DNA from: Cladosporium sp. IMV 00045 | Lineage: Eukaryota > Ascomycota > Dothideomycetes > Cladosporiales > Cladosporiaceae | Direction: 5' to 3' | Assembly: GCA_001931905.2 (NCBI GenBank) | Contig: MSJI02000670.1 | Span: forward strand, 1 to 59,516 | Length of the DNA: 59,516 nucleotides | Part shown: positions 21,120 through 31,414 of the stretch, one piece after another | Layout: each line of letters starts with the position of its first letter | How positions within the stretch are numbered: position 1 is the first letter of the stretch | Program-made: the position numbers and the translations under genes | The notes under the pieces: model-generated | Database searches by the model: none | The model's input: the letters and a program-made list of their open reading frames with translations, nothing else | Told to the model about the DNA's origin: nothing

Positions 21120-23270
21120 CTAACCCTGCGTTTTTATCGGAATAGACCTGCCTCTCTTCGTCATCATCTGCACTTTCTTAATCACTGGAACGAGGTGCAC
21201 CTCCATGAAGAGCCTGAAGTCCTCATTCCCAAAATGCCTCGGGTGTAGGAAATCGCACAGGCGAATATCATCATGATACCTGAACAGCGTATACGTCTCA
21301 TCTTCCAGTCGACCTTGGGGGAGCACCCACAGCTGCACATCCCAATTCGTGTTCCTGTCCTTCAGGTCCCTCAAGAACGCAGTGGCCTTCTTCTGCTTAC
21401 GAAGAGCCTCGAGGACGCGGTGGCGGACCTGCGGGTATATGTAGTCATTCGTCTCTGTGACGTGTATCGATTGATGGCTTTCGAACTTGATCCCCGTGCG
21501 AGCGTTGCTGTCGGAGAGATGGGATACGAATCTCAAGGCGATTATTGTGAGATCAGGCAGGCCGGCAACCGATAGCCCTGCAGGCGGAAACGTGTTGAAG
21601 CAGTAAAACAGGCGATCAGGATTAAGCTTCCTGAAGTCATTCGGCCTCTCGGATGAATCGTTGTAGAGTTGCGTGAATCTGCTGTGTAACTTGAGATATG
21701 ACGATCTTTTCTCGTCAGGATTGTCGAAGTCAATGTCAACATGAAGCGTGGGGAATTCCTTATGTGAGACAGTTTCCGAATGCTTTGTGTCGCAGATGAG
21801 AAACTGTCTGAGTTTCCACGCTGGTGTTTTGACAAGCACCAATGATTTTTCAGTTATGCTGTCTTGGTGACATGGGACTCTCCACGACAAGAGGTACAGT
21901 GACTTGACGCGACGCAGAGTCTCCGGGAGTTCAGATGCCGCTTCTGTACCATTGGTGGGCTTCTTGGCCTCTGACGGTATCGTCCCCATCCGGAAGTATT
22001 GATAGTCCATACTCCGGCGGAACTCGATTGACACCACAGGGTTTGGTTGGCCCTCAGGCAGATCCTTCATGAGAATCTGGTGCCAGTGTGTCAACTCCAC
22101 ATTGAGCTCAGGTCTGAGGTTTCCAGGATCTGGAAAGAAATCCTCAATGCAGCTGACACGAGGGAATTGACCCCCTTCGAATTCAAATGCGTGACGCATG
22201 ACTGGATCTTCTGATATGAGAGAAGGTTCGAAGATGTAATAGTATTCAGAACCGTTTGCTCGCATCAATCGGTAGCTATCTGGCTCCTGTTTCCTGAGCT
22301 TGACGATCATGTATTGTTCCAGCTGTGTCTTGAAGTCACTGATTGAGGTATCTGCAGGAAACTGGAGAAGATGCGGGCTCCAGGTGACTTTCGCATCTCG
22401 AGAGAAGGTATAGGCGACCCTGACGAAAACTGTCTTCGGACTTGCATCATCTGGTATCTCAGTGATTTCGTTGTCGGGGCTGTTCAGCGGATCATTGGGG
22501 TTGTCTGGCACATTCTCATCGTTCTGGTTTTCGTCTTCGGGGAGATTGTCTTCGTCTGATCCACCGTCATTGCCGTCGTTGTCGTCGTCATCGTTGTCTT
22601 CTTTCTCTTCCGCTTCTTCCTCTTCTGCTTCACGATCACCTTCGTCTTCCTCGCTGCCTTTCTCTCGATCATCATCTTCCTCGCCTGAATCGCTCTCTTC
22701 TCCACTATTTTCCCCTGCTTCACCAGCTTCTTCCCCCTCTTCATTGTCTTCCCCTCCTAAATCCCCTTCCGCCTCTACCTCTTCTTCGTCATTGCTTCCA
22801 TCATCCGCAGAACGATCCTGCTCCCCATCCGTGAGATCTCCTGCCTGAGAGTCTTCCTCGCCTGCATCCTTGAGCCCAACGCCCAGACCAGAGCTGACAG
22901 CGTCCACAGATGTTACATCATTGGTATCTTGATCAACGGGAAGATTAGAGGGCTCTTCTTGTGCTTGCCGATCGGCCGTGTTGGCAATTTGGTCCAATTC
23001 GTCATCTTCCTGATCGCCTGTCTTGTAAGGGCTGGGAGGAGTATTGGCATTCGATTCAGTCACATCAGCTTCTTTGCTGGAGGGAAGCTTGGACTCTGTC
23101 GTACTGCGTCCAGGGCCTAAAATACTCTGAAAGATGTTAGCAAGATCGACTCGGTCAGATGAGTAGTGGACGCCAATTAAAGTACATACTTCTGTTAGCG
23201 ATTTGTGAGCACTCGATAGGCTCGGCCGGTTTATCGGGGTGAAGCGAGACGGTTTTCGAGAGCCCGCCAT
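21120..23270 (-). CDS. Hypothetical protein with a long acidic tract
   Basis: Function not recognised. Two exons: 23190-23270 and 21120-23126, 695 residues. The 63-base intron is a multiple of three and contains no stop, so an unspliced reading also stays open. I favour splicing because it has a GTATGT donor, a GCTAAC branch site and a TTTCAG acceptor. Residues about 30-150 are disordered, about 150-265 are mostly Glu/Asp with Gly/Ser/Asn, and the remaining 420 or so form what looks like a folded domain. That domain is rich in aromatic and charged residues (for example VFVRVAYTFSRDAKVTW and LHVDIDFDNPDEK). There are no membrane helices. The acidic tract resembles those of nuclear or chromatin-associated proteins, but that is only an analogy. 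Confidence 0.65.
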   Translation of the reverse strand: MAGSRKPSRFTPINRPSLSSAHKSLTEVCTLIGVHYSSDRVDLANIFQSILGPGRSTTESKLPSSKEADVTESNANTPPSPYKTGDQEDDELDQIANTADRQAQEEPSNLPVDQDTNDVTSVDAVSSGLGVGLKDAGEEDSQAGDLTDGEQDRSADDGSNDEEEVEAEGDLGGEDNEEGEEAGEAGENSGEESDSGEEDDDREKGSEEDEGDREAEEEEAEEKEDNDDDDNDGNDGGSDEDNLPEDENQNDENVPDNPNDPLNSPDNEITEIPDDASPKTVFVRVAYTFSRDAKVTWSPHLLQFPADTSISDFKTQLEQYMIVKLRKQEPDSYRLMRANGSEYYYIFEPSLISEDPVMRHAFEFEGGQFPRVSCIEDFFPDPGNLRPELNVELTHWHQILMKDLPEGQPNPVVSIEFRRSMDYQYFRMGTIPSEAKKPTNGTEAASELPETLRRVKSLYLLSWRVPCHQDSITEKSLVLVKTPAWKLRQFLICDTKHSETVSHKEFPTLHVDIDFDNPDEKRSSYLKLHSRFTQLYNDSSERPNDFRKLNPDRLFYCFNTFPPAGLSVAGLPDLTIIALRFVSHLSDSNARTGIKFESHQSIHVTETNDYIYPQVRHRVLEALRKQKKATAFLRDLKDRNTNWDVQLWVLPQGRLEDETYTLFRYHDDIRLCDFLHPRHFGNEDFRLFMEVHLVPVIKKVQMMTKRGRSIPIKTQG
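22500..22800 (-). repeat. Glu/Asp-coding low-complexity tract
   Basis: About 100 codons of purine-rich GAA/GAG/GAT/GAC sequence (pyrimidine-rich on the plus strand) with irregular 3-9 nt repetition. It encodes the acidic region of the 695-residue hypothetical protein. Such tracts often vary in length between strains. Confidence 0.6.
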
Positions 23271-23951
23271 GATGGTGAAGTTGCTGTGTCAGATGATGCC
23301 GTCCAATTCTCTACCGGTGGTTTTGATGACTTTATAAGGTCCTGAGAGATCTTTGTGGAATTAAAAACTGTTTGCTTGCAAAGAGCTCTCTATGCATGTC
23401 TTTTTAGTGTTCTTTGCCATCGCCTTGTTGAAAGGATCAAAGACATGCTTTGATGCATGATTTTAGTTTGACGACACTCACATTGGGGATTCAAGACAAG
23501 GGCAAATTGGTGAGTCGACTTTGTGGCAAACATGCGGGGGGTTCGACCAAGAAAACACTTGAAAACATATGGTTGAGCGACAAAGGGGAGAGGAAGCAAA
23601 GAGATTGTTTGGGCTTATGGCTTTTCGAGTTGAAAAAGGTCATCTTGAAAGAGGTCATTCATGTCTACAATCGGTTCAGCTTCAGTGCACTTGCCACGTG
23701 TGTACCATCTTTGAGTTGTCATATCAAAGCGCTATTCAAGATACTATAGAAAGAGGAGTACTAACGAAGAGTGGAGAAACCAACTTGAGCGGTGTGTCAA
23801 ATCCTACGCAGACTGGGTAGTAGCGGTCTCGGCTCCAGTCTCGCGAAGTGAGTGTATGTCCCAACGTATGGAAATAAGCAGCAATCCCTCAGTGCATGCA
23901 AGCTCTTATCCAAGACACACTCCACATCTTCAACGATTGCAAGTCTTTCTT
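23271..23951. other. Intergenic region, no gene seen
   Basis: About 680 bases upstream of the acidic hypothetical protein and downstream of the polyglutamine protein, both on the minus strand. Short plus-strand frames here lack recognisable features. Confidence 0.4.
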
Positions 23952-25436
23952 TCACCCATCTTCAGCTTCGCTGCTGGTTGCCATATCCCGTTCATTCTTG
24001 GCGAGAACCTCTCTCCATGCAATCCTGGGGCCATTCAAACCCCGCATGTTTCTCGAGGTAGCACGAATCGGCGGTCCCTCTGGCTGATGAAGCTCGCGGT
24101 CTCCGGGCAAATCAGGCTGTATGCGTTGCTGCTTGTTTGGTCTGCTGCCATTGTTCTCTTCGTCACCGGGCTTTGTAAATGTAGCGGCAGTAGCGGGAGT
24201 CTCCATATTGGATGGAGGGTATGAAGAGGGTGTTGCTGCAGCGGTATTGACAACGCTATCCCTCTTCGGGTCGTCTGCTTGCTCGCGCTCTGGATACTCC
24301 TGCAGCCAGATCTCATGGCACAGGCGGACTTTGATCTGGTTGAAGACGTAGAGGCGCAGATCATTGTCCAAAGCATACTCCGCAGCGATTTCGCGTTCAT
24401 AGGGGTCTTCGATCGCCCGCACACCAGACATGCTGTCAATAGCGAGTTCCTCCTGCTCAAAGTCGGCCCAAGTCCTGCCTGCGCGGAATGCGCGCTTGGC
24501 GCGTGATACGAAGTTCAGTCCGATTGATGATCTGACGGGCAGATCGGGCACAAGGTCCGACCTTATGACAGAGAACTCATTCCAGTCATCGAGCTCAGGG
24601 TCACTGTCGATTTCGCCTTGATAGTCATCGGCGTCCGCCTTCCAGGCCTTTCTCTGCTCTGAAAGATTCAAAAAGTCGGTTGGGCGAGGGGCTTCCCACG
24701 GGTAGACAGGGAGTCTAGTATGGTGAAGTTCAGGGTCTGCGGTTTCGAAGGTTGGTTTGGGCTTCGCAGGAGTCTGGGCCTGAGATTTCTTTCGTTGTGA
24801 TTGTGCTCCTTTGCGGGCATTTTTGGTTGATGCGCTCGTCTTGCGTGCTTTTTTGGGGCACTTCGCAGGAAGAACGGTTATTTCATCCTCAGCAGAGAAG
24901 AGGTCGACCTGAGACTCTAACTCGTGCTTGATCCTGTGATTCTGGGGCTGACTTGCAGACTCATTAGGATACTCTTGAGGCTTCGCGGTGGGGGAACTCT
25001 CTTGTTGTGCTGTTGCCAATGCTCCGCCTGCACATTCGTCGTCTGCCATTGCTGCTTCTGATGCTGCGACTTGCGATGCCATCAACGTTGCTGCCGCTGC
25101 TGCAACTGCGGTATCGCTCTGGCGTGGCGATGGAGTAGCTCGTGTAGCCTCCATGCCGATGCCTGTGGCGGCAGTGTCTGCAGGGCACGGCGGTGCCATG
25201 GAGAGTGAATTTTGCTGCTGCTGCTGCTGCTGCGACAGCTGCTTCAAGACTGCTGTTGATTGAGAAAAGACTGGGGTATGTCGCGGAGACAGAGCAGAGG
25301 ATGTGCGCGAGGGAGTAGAATCAAGGAGAGTAGTAGTAATACCTGATATTTGTAGGTCGGCCTCGATGGCTCGTTGGGTTGGGCGAACGCGGCGCCCAAC
25401 ACGAGTTCGATTGTTGCTTTGGGATTCCGATGCCAT
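23952..25436 (-). CDS. Hypothetical nuclear-type protein with polyglutamine run
   Basis: Function not recognised. Single exon, 494 residues from an ATG. The N-terminal 240 residues are disordered, with a run of seven Gln (about residues 70-76), an Ala-rich stretch and a lysine-rich block (KCPKKARKTS...KSQRKKSQ) that could serve as a nuclear localisation signal. Residues about 240-390 are more ordered: LPVYPWEAPRPTDFLNLSEQRKAW, WNEFSVIRSDLVPDLPVRSSIGLNF, then a helical acidic segment. This central block might be a conserved domain. The tail is disordered again. The start lies about 870 bases from the divergent LSH-type gene, so the two may share a promoter region. Confidence 0.6.
   Translation of the reverse strand: MASESQSNNRTRVGRRVRPTQRAIEADLQISGITTTLLDSTPSRTSSALSPRHTPVFSQSTAVLKQLSQQQQQQQNSLSMAPPCPADTAATGIGMEATRATPSPRQSDTAVAAAAATLMASQVAASEAAMADDECAGGALATAQQESSPTAKPQEYPNESASQPQNHRIKHELESQVDLFSAEDEITVLPAKCPKKARKTSASTKNARKGAQSQRKKSQAQTPAKPKPTFETADPELHHTRLPVYPWEAPRPTDFLNLSEQRKAWKADADDYQGEIDSDPELDDWNEFSVIRSDLVPDLPVRSSIGLNFVSRAKRAFRAGRTWADFEQEELAIDSMSGVRAIEDPYEREIAAEYALDNDLRLYVFNQIKVRLCHEIWLQEYPEREQADDPKRDSVVNTAAATPSSYPPSNMETPATAATFTKPGDEENNGSRPNKQQRIQPDLPGDRELHQPEGPPIRATSRNMRGLNGPRIAWREVLAKNERDMATSSEAEDG
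25213..25233 (-). repeat. CAG trinucleotide microsatellite in a coding region
   Basis: Seven CAG/CAA-type codons in a row on the coding (minus) strand encode the polyglutamine run of the 494-residue protein. It is a likely length polymorphism. Confidence 0.8.
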
Positions 25437-26307
25437 GATTAGTGGTAAGCTGTGTTATTATGCTTCAGGGTAGGCTTGAATGGTGGATAGAATAATGGCT
25501 TAGCACATCCAAAGTGTAATGCTGGTTGGTTGGATGCGACGCAAGTCATAATGGATTGTTATTGTTGGGAGATTTATTACCACTGCAGTGTATGAAGCAG
25601 GCGCTCCTTGTGTCAAGAGCGTGTGGCGTGGCAAGCAAGTTCATGAGAGGAAAGCGCGACTTGAGAGCCATGTGAATCGGGACGAGGCATGGCGGGAGGT
25701 GGAAAGCATATCTTTGGGAAATGCCAACAATATCTTGCCAGCAATAGTGCTGCATGATTGTCAACGCCAGTAAGAAGTTGGACTTTGGTAAGATCCGCAT
25801 GATGGATGGCCAAAGCATATGGCCTTGATCAAGGCTATCTCGACGCATCACATGAGCTTTGGCTTGCACTTCTTTCAGCGGATGCTTCTAAGCGAGTCGG
25901 TGCTCTTTCTTGGTGTGGGTGTGGAAGTGAAGTCTGATGGAGGAGTGCAGTCGTCGACTCGCAAGTACCGAAGGCGATGAGGATGCCACTGCTTTATTGG
26001 GCCTAGCTCAGATCGGGTCTCAGATTCACAGATCCGATCGACTTTAATCAATGATTTGCCGTGATCGCGCGTCAGATCGCGCGCAGTCGTAACTCACGCG
26101 TGGGGGCTCGTGCTTTGAGAGAATGATGACATCGAATTAGCCATTGCTCTGGCCATTGCTGAGACGGACAGTATCTTGTTCTTTCCAGGCCACTCTTTTG
26201 TACTTCTGTCTGAGTTGTCTCCTTGGTGAACGTTGAACGGTGCCAGAACTGTGATAGCACCGACACCACCTTCATCTAACCTACCTGCTTGAGGAACGAT
26301 CGCCACC
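25437..26307. other. Divergent promoter region between the polyglutamine protein and the LSH-type helicase
   Basis: About 870 bases between two start codons on opposite strands. The LSH start has a consensus CGCCACCATG context. I see no gene, repeat or clear operator. Confidence 0.4.
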
Positions 26308-28965
26308 ATGTCTTCAGAACCGGTGGTCTCGACAGAGACAACACCGCCGACATCGCCAGAAACACGCGACAATGGACCTACCGAAGCGATGCAGAAAGAG
26401 GAGGAGCAAATGGCTCAGGCGCGATCAAAAGAGGAAGCGAAGCGCGAGCGCAAATTGGCCGCAGAGCGCCAGAAAGACATTAAAGAGGGACCTGCTGCAG
26501 TGGACTCGAAATACAAGGCTTTGGAGTACCTGCTGAGCCAAAGCAAGCTGTATTCCACCATCATGCTTCAGCAGATGACGCAACAAGAGGATGCGGATAC
26601 AGCGAAGGACGAGAAGAGCAAACAGCGCGCTGCGAAGCGAGAAGAGAAGGCGGAACAAGCAGCCGTGGCCAGTCAAAAGCGTGCGACCAGAAAAGGTGCA
26701 GCGGATCAGCAGGCCTCTGAGGGTGCAGAAGAAAAAGATACCAAGGAGCTTCCCAGGCGAGGCCGTGGACGTCTGGCCAAGAACACTACTTCTGACAAAA
26801 ACGGGAAAATATCAGACTACCTCAGCAAGAAAGATCTGCAAGCTAAAGCTGGCGATGCATCTATATCTGAAGCTTTGGCCGAGGAATCGAAGGATGATGT
26901 GAAGCCTAGCGACATTGGTATGCAGAACTTGCGTTCGGCTAAGCAGCCGGAGCTCGTCACAGGCGGCCTCATGCGAACATATCAGCTGGAGGGCCTGGAA
27001 TGGTTACAATCGTTGTATGAGAACGGTCTCAATGGTATCCTTGCAGACGAGATGGGCCTGGGTAAGACTATCCAAGTGATCTCATTCCTGGCTTTCTTGC
27101 GCGAGAAGGGTATCAACGGACCGTTTCTGATCGCTGCACCACTGAGCACAACGAGCAATTGGGTTGCTGAATTCAAGAAATGGACGCCAGAGATCCCTGT
27201 GGTGCTTTACCACGGTAGCAAGCCGGAACGCGAAGAGATCCGCACAAAGCAGCTGCGAAACCCAAGCAGCAAGAATTTCCCAGTCATTTGCACCAGCTAT
27301 GAAATTTGCATGAACGATCGCAAGCACCTCGCGCACTTTGGCTGGAAGTTCATCATCATCGATGAGGGTCATCGCATCAAGAACATGAATTGCAGATTGA
27401 TCCGTGAGTTGCAATCGTATCAATCTGCCAACCGACTTTTGATTACCGGCACCCCTTTGCAGAACAACCTCGCTGAGCTGTGGGCCCTTCTTCACTTTCT
27501 GATGCCCAGCATCTTCAACAACTATGAGTCTTTTGAGTCATGGTTCGACTTCAGCGCATTGAAAGAGAAGGGAGGCTATGAGCAAATCCTGTCTGAGGAT
27601 CGCCAAAAGAAGCTGGTAACCAGCTTGCATGCAGTCTTGAAGCCCTTCTTACTTCGTAGAATCAAGGCTGATGTAGAGACTTCGCTGCCTCAGAAAAGAG
27701 AATACGTTCTCTATGCGCCGCTCACGCAAACCCAGAGGGATCTCTACCAGGAGATATTGGACGGTAACAGCAGAGCTTATCTGGAGAATAAGATCGTAGA
27801 AACGATCAGTCGCAGCGCAACGCCAGGCAGCACTCGAAGTGCCAGCCGCAAACGAAAGACTGCTTCAAGCGAGACTGCAACACCGCAAAAGAGTGCAAAA
27901 ACAAGTCGCGCTTCTACGCCGGCCACAGCCAACGGTAGCGCCCCACGATCGCGTAGGGCAAAGAAGAACCAGACATACGAGGAAGTGTCTGATACGAAGT
28001 ATTTCCAACAGCTCGAAGAGGAGCCCGAGTCACCCTCGCCCGAGTTGGATGAAGACGATGAGGAAGATAGCGAGCGCGCTCAAACACTCGCGCTGGCGAA
28101 ACGCGAAATCGCCCAAAAGAAGCTGCAAAACCCAGTCATGCAATTACGACAGTGTTGCAATTCTCCTCACAACTTCTACTACCCATTCGACATCGACGAC
28201 AACACGCCCGTAGACGAGACACTAGTAAGCGAAAGCGGCAAAATGCTCCTCCTCGACAGACTCCTGCCCACCCTCCTAGAAAAAGGCCACAAAGTCTTGA
28301 TCTTCTCGCAATTCAAAACCCAACTCGACCTCCTAGAAACCTACTGCGACGAGCTCCGCCAATGGCCCACCTGCCGCATCGACGGCTCAATCGCCCAAAC
28401 CGACCGCCAATCGCAAATCCAATCCTTCAACGACCCCGCCAGCTCAACCAACATCTTCCTCCTCTCCACCCGCGCCGGCGGGCAAGGCATCAACCTCGCC
28501 GCCGCAGACACCGTGCTCCTCTTCGACAGCGACTGGAACCCGCAGCAAGACCTGCAAGCGCAAGACCGCGCCCACCGCATCGGCCAAACCCGCCCTGTGA
28601 TCGTCTACCGCTTCGCCACCAAAGGCACCGTCGAGCAAATGCTGCTGGAGAAAGCCGACAGCAAGCGCCGGCTGGAGAAGCTGGTCATTCAGAAAGGTCG
28701 CTTCAAGTCTCTGCGCGGCGGGGATGGTGCGGCGGGCGCGGATTTCGCGGAGCTGCAGAAACTTCTGGGCCAGTCGGATGGCGAGACGGTGGATTTTGCG
28801 GATGGGAAGAATCTGTTGAGTGATAAGGATTTGGCCATTTTGACGGATCGTAGCGATGAGGCTTTTGAGCGCGCGGAGAAGGGGTTGGATGTTGCTGGTG
28901 ATGCTTTCAAGGCTGTGCAGACGAATAAGGATGGGGATGGGTTATTGGAGAGCTTGCAGAAGTAG
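26308..28965 (+). CDS. mus-30: SNF2-family chromatin remodeller, LSH/DDM1/Irc5 type
   Basis: ATP-dependent nucleosome remodeller of the LSH group (human HELLS, plant DDM1, yeast Irc5, Neurospora MUS-30), acting in heterochromatin maintenance and DNA-damage tolerance. Intronless, 885 residues. The N terminus is a charged coiled-coil-like region with the LSH-type segment KYKALEYLLSQSKLYSTIM. The helicase core starts at GGLMRTYQLEGLEWLQSLYENG. Walker A is DEMGLGKT (GKT at 252-254), followed by PLSTTSNWVAEFKKW and DEGH at 352-355. A disordered Ser/Thr/Lys insert (about 505-605) separates the lobes. Lobe 2 carries STRAGGQGINL, DSDWNPQQDLQAQDRAHRIGQ and a C-terminal brace. All SNF2 motifs are intact. 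The LSH assignment rests on the pattern around motifs I-II; the symbol follows the Neurospora orthologue. Confidence 0.88.
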   Translation: MSSEPVVSTETTPPTSPETRDNGPTEAMQKEEEQMAQARSKEEAKRERKLAAERQKDIKEGPAAVDSKYKALEYLLSQSKLYSTIMLQQMTQQEDADTAKDEKSKQRAAKREEKAEQAAVASQKRATRKGAADQQASEGAEEKDTKELPRRGRGRLAKNTTSDKNGKISDYLSKKDLQAKAGDASISEALAEESKDDVKPSDIGMQNLRSAKQPELVTGGLMRTYQLEGLEWLQSLYENGLNGILADEMGLGKTIQVISFLAFLREKGINGPFLIAAPLSTTSNWVAEFKKWTPEIPVVLYHGSKPEREEIRTKQLRNPSSKNFPVICTSYEICMNDRKHLAHFGWKFIIIDEGHRIKNMNCRLIRELQSYQSANRLLITGTPLQNNLAELWALLHFLMPSIFNNYESFESWFDFSALKEKGGYEQILSEDRQKKLVTSLHAVLKPFLLRRIKADVETSLPQKREYVLYAPLTQTQRDLYQEILDGNSRAYLENKIVETISRSATPGSTRSASRKRKTASSETATPQKSAKTSRASTPATANGSAPRSRRAKKNQTYEEVSDTKYFQQLEEEPESPSPELDEDDEEDSERAQTLALAKREIAQKKLQNPVMQLRQCCNSPHNFYYPFDIDDNTPVDETLVSESGKMLLLDRLLPTLLEKGHKVLIFSQFKTQLDLLETYCDELRQWPTCRIDGSIAQTDRQSQIQSFNDPASSTNIFLLSTRAGGQGINLAAADTVLLFDSDWNPQQDLQAQDRAHRIGQTRPVIVYRFATKGTVEQMLLEKADSKRRLEKLVIQKGRFKSLRGGDGAAGADFAELQKLLGQSDGETVDFADGKNLLSDKDLAILTDRSDEAFERAEKGLDVAGDAFKAVQTNKDGDGLLESLQK

Positions 28966-29221
28966 AAGTTGGTTTTTATGGTAGTGCTTTGTTTGTACCA
29001 TTATCTTTGTTGTGAGATCGAAGGTCTTGTCATGAAAGTTTTGTATACCACATCAGACTTTGGAAACCGGTTTCAGATTTCCAATCGTCCACTACGTCCT
29101 TATTGCCCCCGTACAGGTGATCTGTCGTGTCCTTGCCGAAGCTAAATCTTGAGCTTCTCCAACATTGCGATTGATACAGCGCTTCCCTCCAAACACCTGC
29201 AACACACTGCAATGATCCATC

Positions 29222-31134
29222 CTAGAAAATCGAATCAATAGCAAAATCCGACATGGGCGTAATAGCAATATCATTAACAATCCACTGATCCCCGGGCGCA
29301 GGCTTGTCGTCCACCGGCTTCGCAAACTCGCTCAGAAACTTCAACATCCAGCGATCGAGCTTAAAGCTGGTCTCCATGCTGTTCCTGCACGCCTTGTGGA
29401 AAGCCTGCAAGCGCATCATGCAGTAGTCCAGACTGGGCCAGAGGGAGCGCAGTTTCAGCAGGATTTCGAAGTTGTACTCGAGGCGCTGCTTGGCGGCGGC
29501 GATCTCGTCGTCATCGGACGAAAAGAGCAGCGTGTGGATCTGCACCGTCGATGCGATCACCAGCACGTGCCCAACCATGTTGTACAGCACGTCGCAGCCG
29601 GGCGTTTGGTGAGCCATGTAGACCATGTTGCAGAGCTTGGCGGCGTGGTCTTTGCATTTTTGCGCGAGGCGTTGGGTGTTTTGAGGTTGTTGGTCGTTAG
29701 AGGTGGTGGTGGTGGTGGAGGTGGAGTTGTGCAGGTATTGGTAGAAGAGGAGCTGGCCGAAGTGGTAGAAGCCGAGGTAGACTGCTACGTATGTCCGACC
29801 CAGGCCTTGGGCGGCGTAATGAGCGAGGTTGGACGGGTCATCGCGGATGAACTCTGGTAGTTGGGTCTCCCAATCGTCTAATCGTTGTGACAAGGCTTCC
29901 ACCTCGCCAGGACCAAGGGCCATTGTGCCTGCGTCGGCGGCGTTTCTGTTCAGTCGGTTGACGTCGGCCAAAATTCGGTTGAGCACGATCATCTGCGCCA
30001 GCAGAGATGAGGATGATGAGGAAGGGAAGTCATCCTGCGCGACGGTGTCTGCCAAATCATAGTTTCGTAGCTGGAGAAAAGCCATCTCTTCCATGGGCAG
30101 GGGTACGTCGGCCGGAGGGATTGCGATTTGCTTGGGGACTTGGATGCCAGTCGATGACCACTCATCTACCATGCAGAGTGTATGCCAGACTAGGAACTGT
30201 CAGATGCGCCACACTGTGTGCTTTGGGGGAAGGCCGTACCTCTGATGTTTATCTCCCGCTCCAGGCGGGTGGTGCAAACTCGATGCGGCAGATCAATCAG
30301 CTGTGCCATGCGACAAGCAATGCCGTAATACACTGACTCAGCCGGGGCATCACCTTCGACAATGTAACACGCGCCCAAGAGAACGCTGGCTTGTATGGAT
30401 TGCAATGACACATCGCTTGGATCGAATAGGCTCGCGCTCTTCTTCGCGTAAGGTGTACCCCGAACTCGAGGACTGATGCCGGCGAAAAAATCATGGGATG
30501 AGAACCTGTACATTCAATCCTGTCAGACTTGCGATGATGCTCGACATTTACTCTGACAAGTTTGACTGACCTTGCTGACAGTGCAATCACAGCATACATG
30601 ATGACTGGCGGAGTCTTGTTCATGACCATATCAGCCATGAATGCCGGCTTCTGGAAGAGCGTGTGAAGTTGATCGTGGACATAGTCGAAGTACAGTGTAG
30701 CCAAATGGAAGCAGACAGCAGCAGGCGGGAGAGCTGTGTCATTGACTGTGCCATTGTCGACAACACTTGGACTGGTCACGGATGGTTGAAGTGTAGTGGT
30801 CTGAGGCAATGAGGCTGCATATGGAGAGTCGACATCGACGAGAGGCGAGGTCGCGACAGCAGTAGATGGCGCCGCGACAGATGAAGCAGGCTTTACTGCC
30901 GCACCGAAGCTGGCTCCTCGCGTGCGAGCTGTCTTCGTTCCGGTGGCGGATATTGCTGATGGAACGCATGGCACATTATGTTTCTGGCATAGTGCGCAGA
31001 TGGCGCTATCGGGCGGGATACGTTGGCATCGCCTCCGCCGGGATCTATGAGGAAGAGTCAGTCAGGCGAGCATAGTGCGGTGGGCGCACTCTGATGACTT
31101 ACCGACAGAACTCGCATGCAGTCGGTGGCCGCAT
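29222..31134 (-). CDS. C6 zinc-cluster transcription factor with fungal_trans domain
   Basis: Nuclear sequence-specific regulator. Four exons: 31103-31134, 30571-31044, 30240-30505, 29222-30189, giving 579 residues. Zinc cluster: Cys7, Cys10, Cys17, Cys27, Cys30 and Cys37 (C-x2-C-x6-C-x9-C-x2-C-x6-C), with the basic RSRRRR loop restored across the first intron. An in-frame stop upstream of the ATG fixes the start. A disordered Ser/Thr/Ala stretch follows, then the middle homology region: CFHLATLYFDYVHDQLHTLFQKPAF, ALSARF, then RMAQLIDLPHR and REINIRVWHTLCMVDEWS across the last junction. The target is unknown. It lies about 2.2 kb from the start of the NRPS-like gene with one small gene between, so it could regulate that enzyme, but nothing in the sequence proves this. 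Confidence 0.88.
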
Positions 31135-31414
31135 GACAGGTCGTCTACACCATCACCGAGGTGCTACGCGAGGCTGGAACGGAAGACGAAGATGGTTCTC
31201 CGCCAGCGGCGGGCAACGGGCAGTAGGCAAGGAAGCATTGGAGCTGTATTGACTTTCTTGGAGGAGAGGTTCGTTGAAGAAACGCCACAGCCCAAGAATT
31301 CGCGGCCGGGACTTGCCCTTCTTCCCTCCACATGGCCCGAGTAGGTGTGACGCTACACTTTCCTCACAACAACAAACAAAACATATGTTTTCTTTCTCAT
31401 GTACGGACATCTGA

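Noticed and set aside
22462..22848. Ser-rich plus-strand frame opposite the acidic tract
   Set aside because: This is the antisense of GAA/GAT repeats (TTC/TCA), a composition artefact.
28152..28823. 223-codon plus-strand frame inside the LSH-type gene
   Set aside because: It is a frame-shifted shadow of the helicase C lobe, created by C-ending codons; its product is Arg/Pro-rich without pattern.
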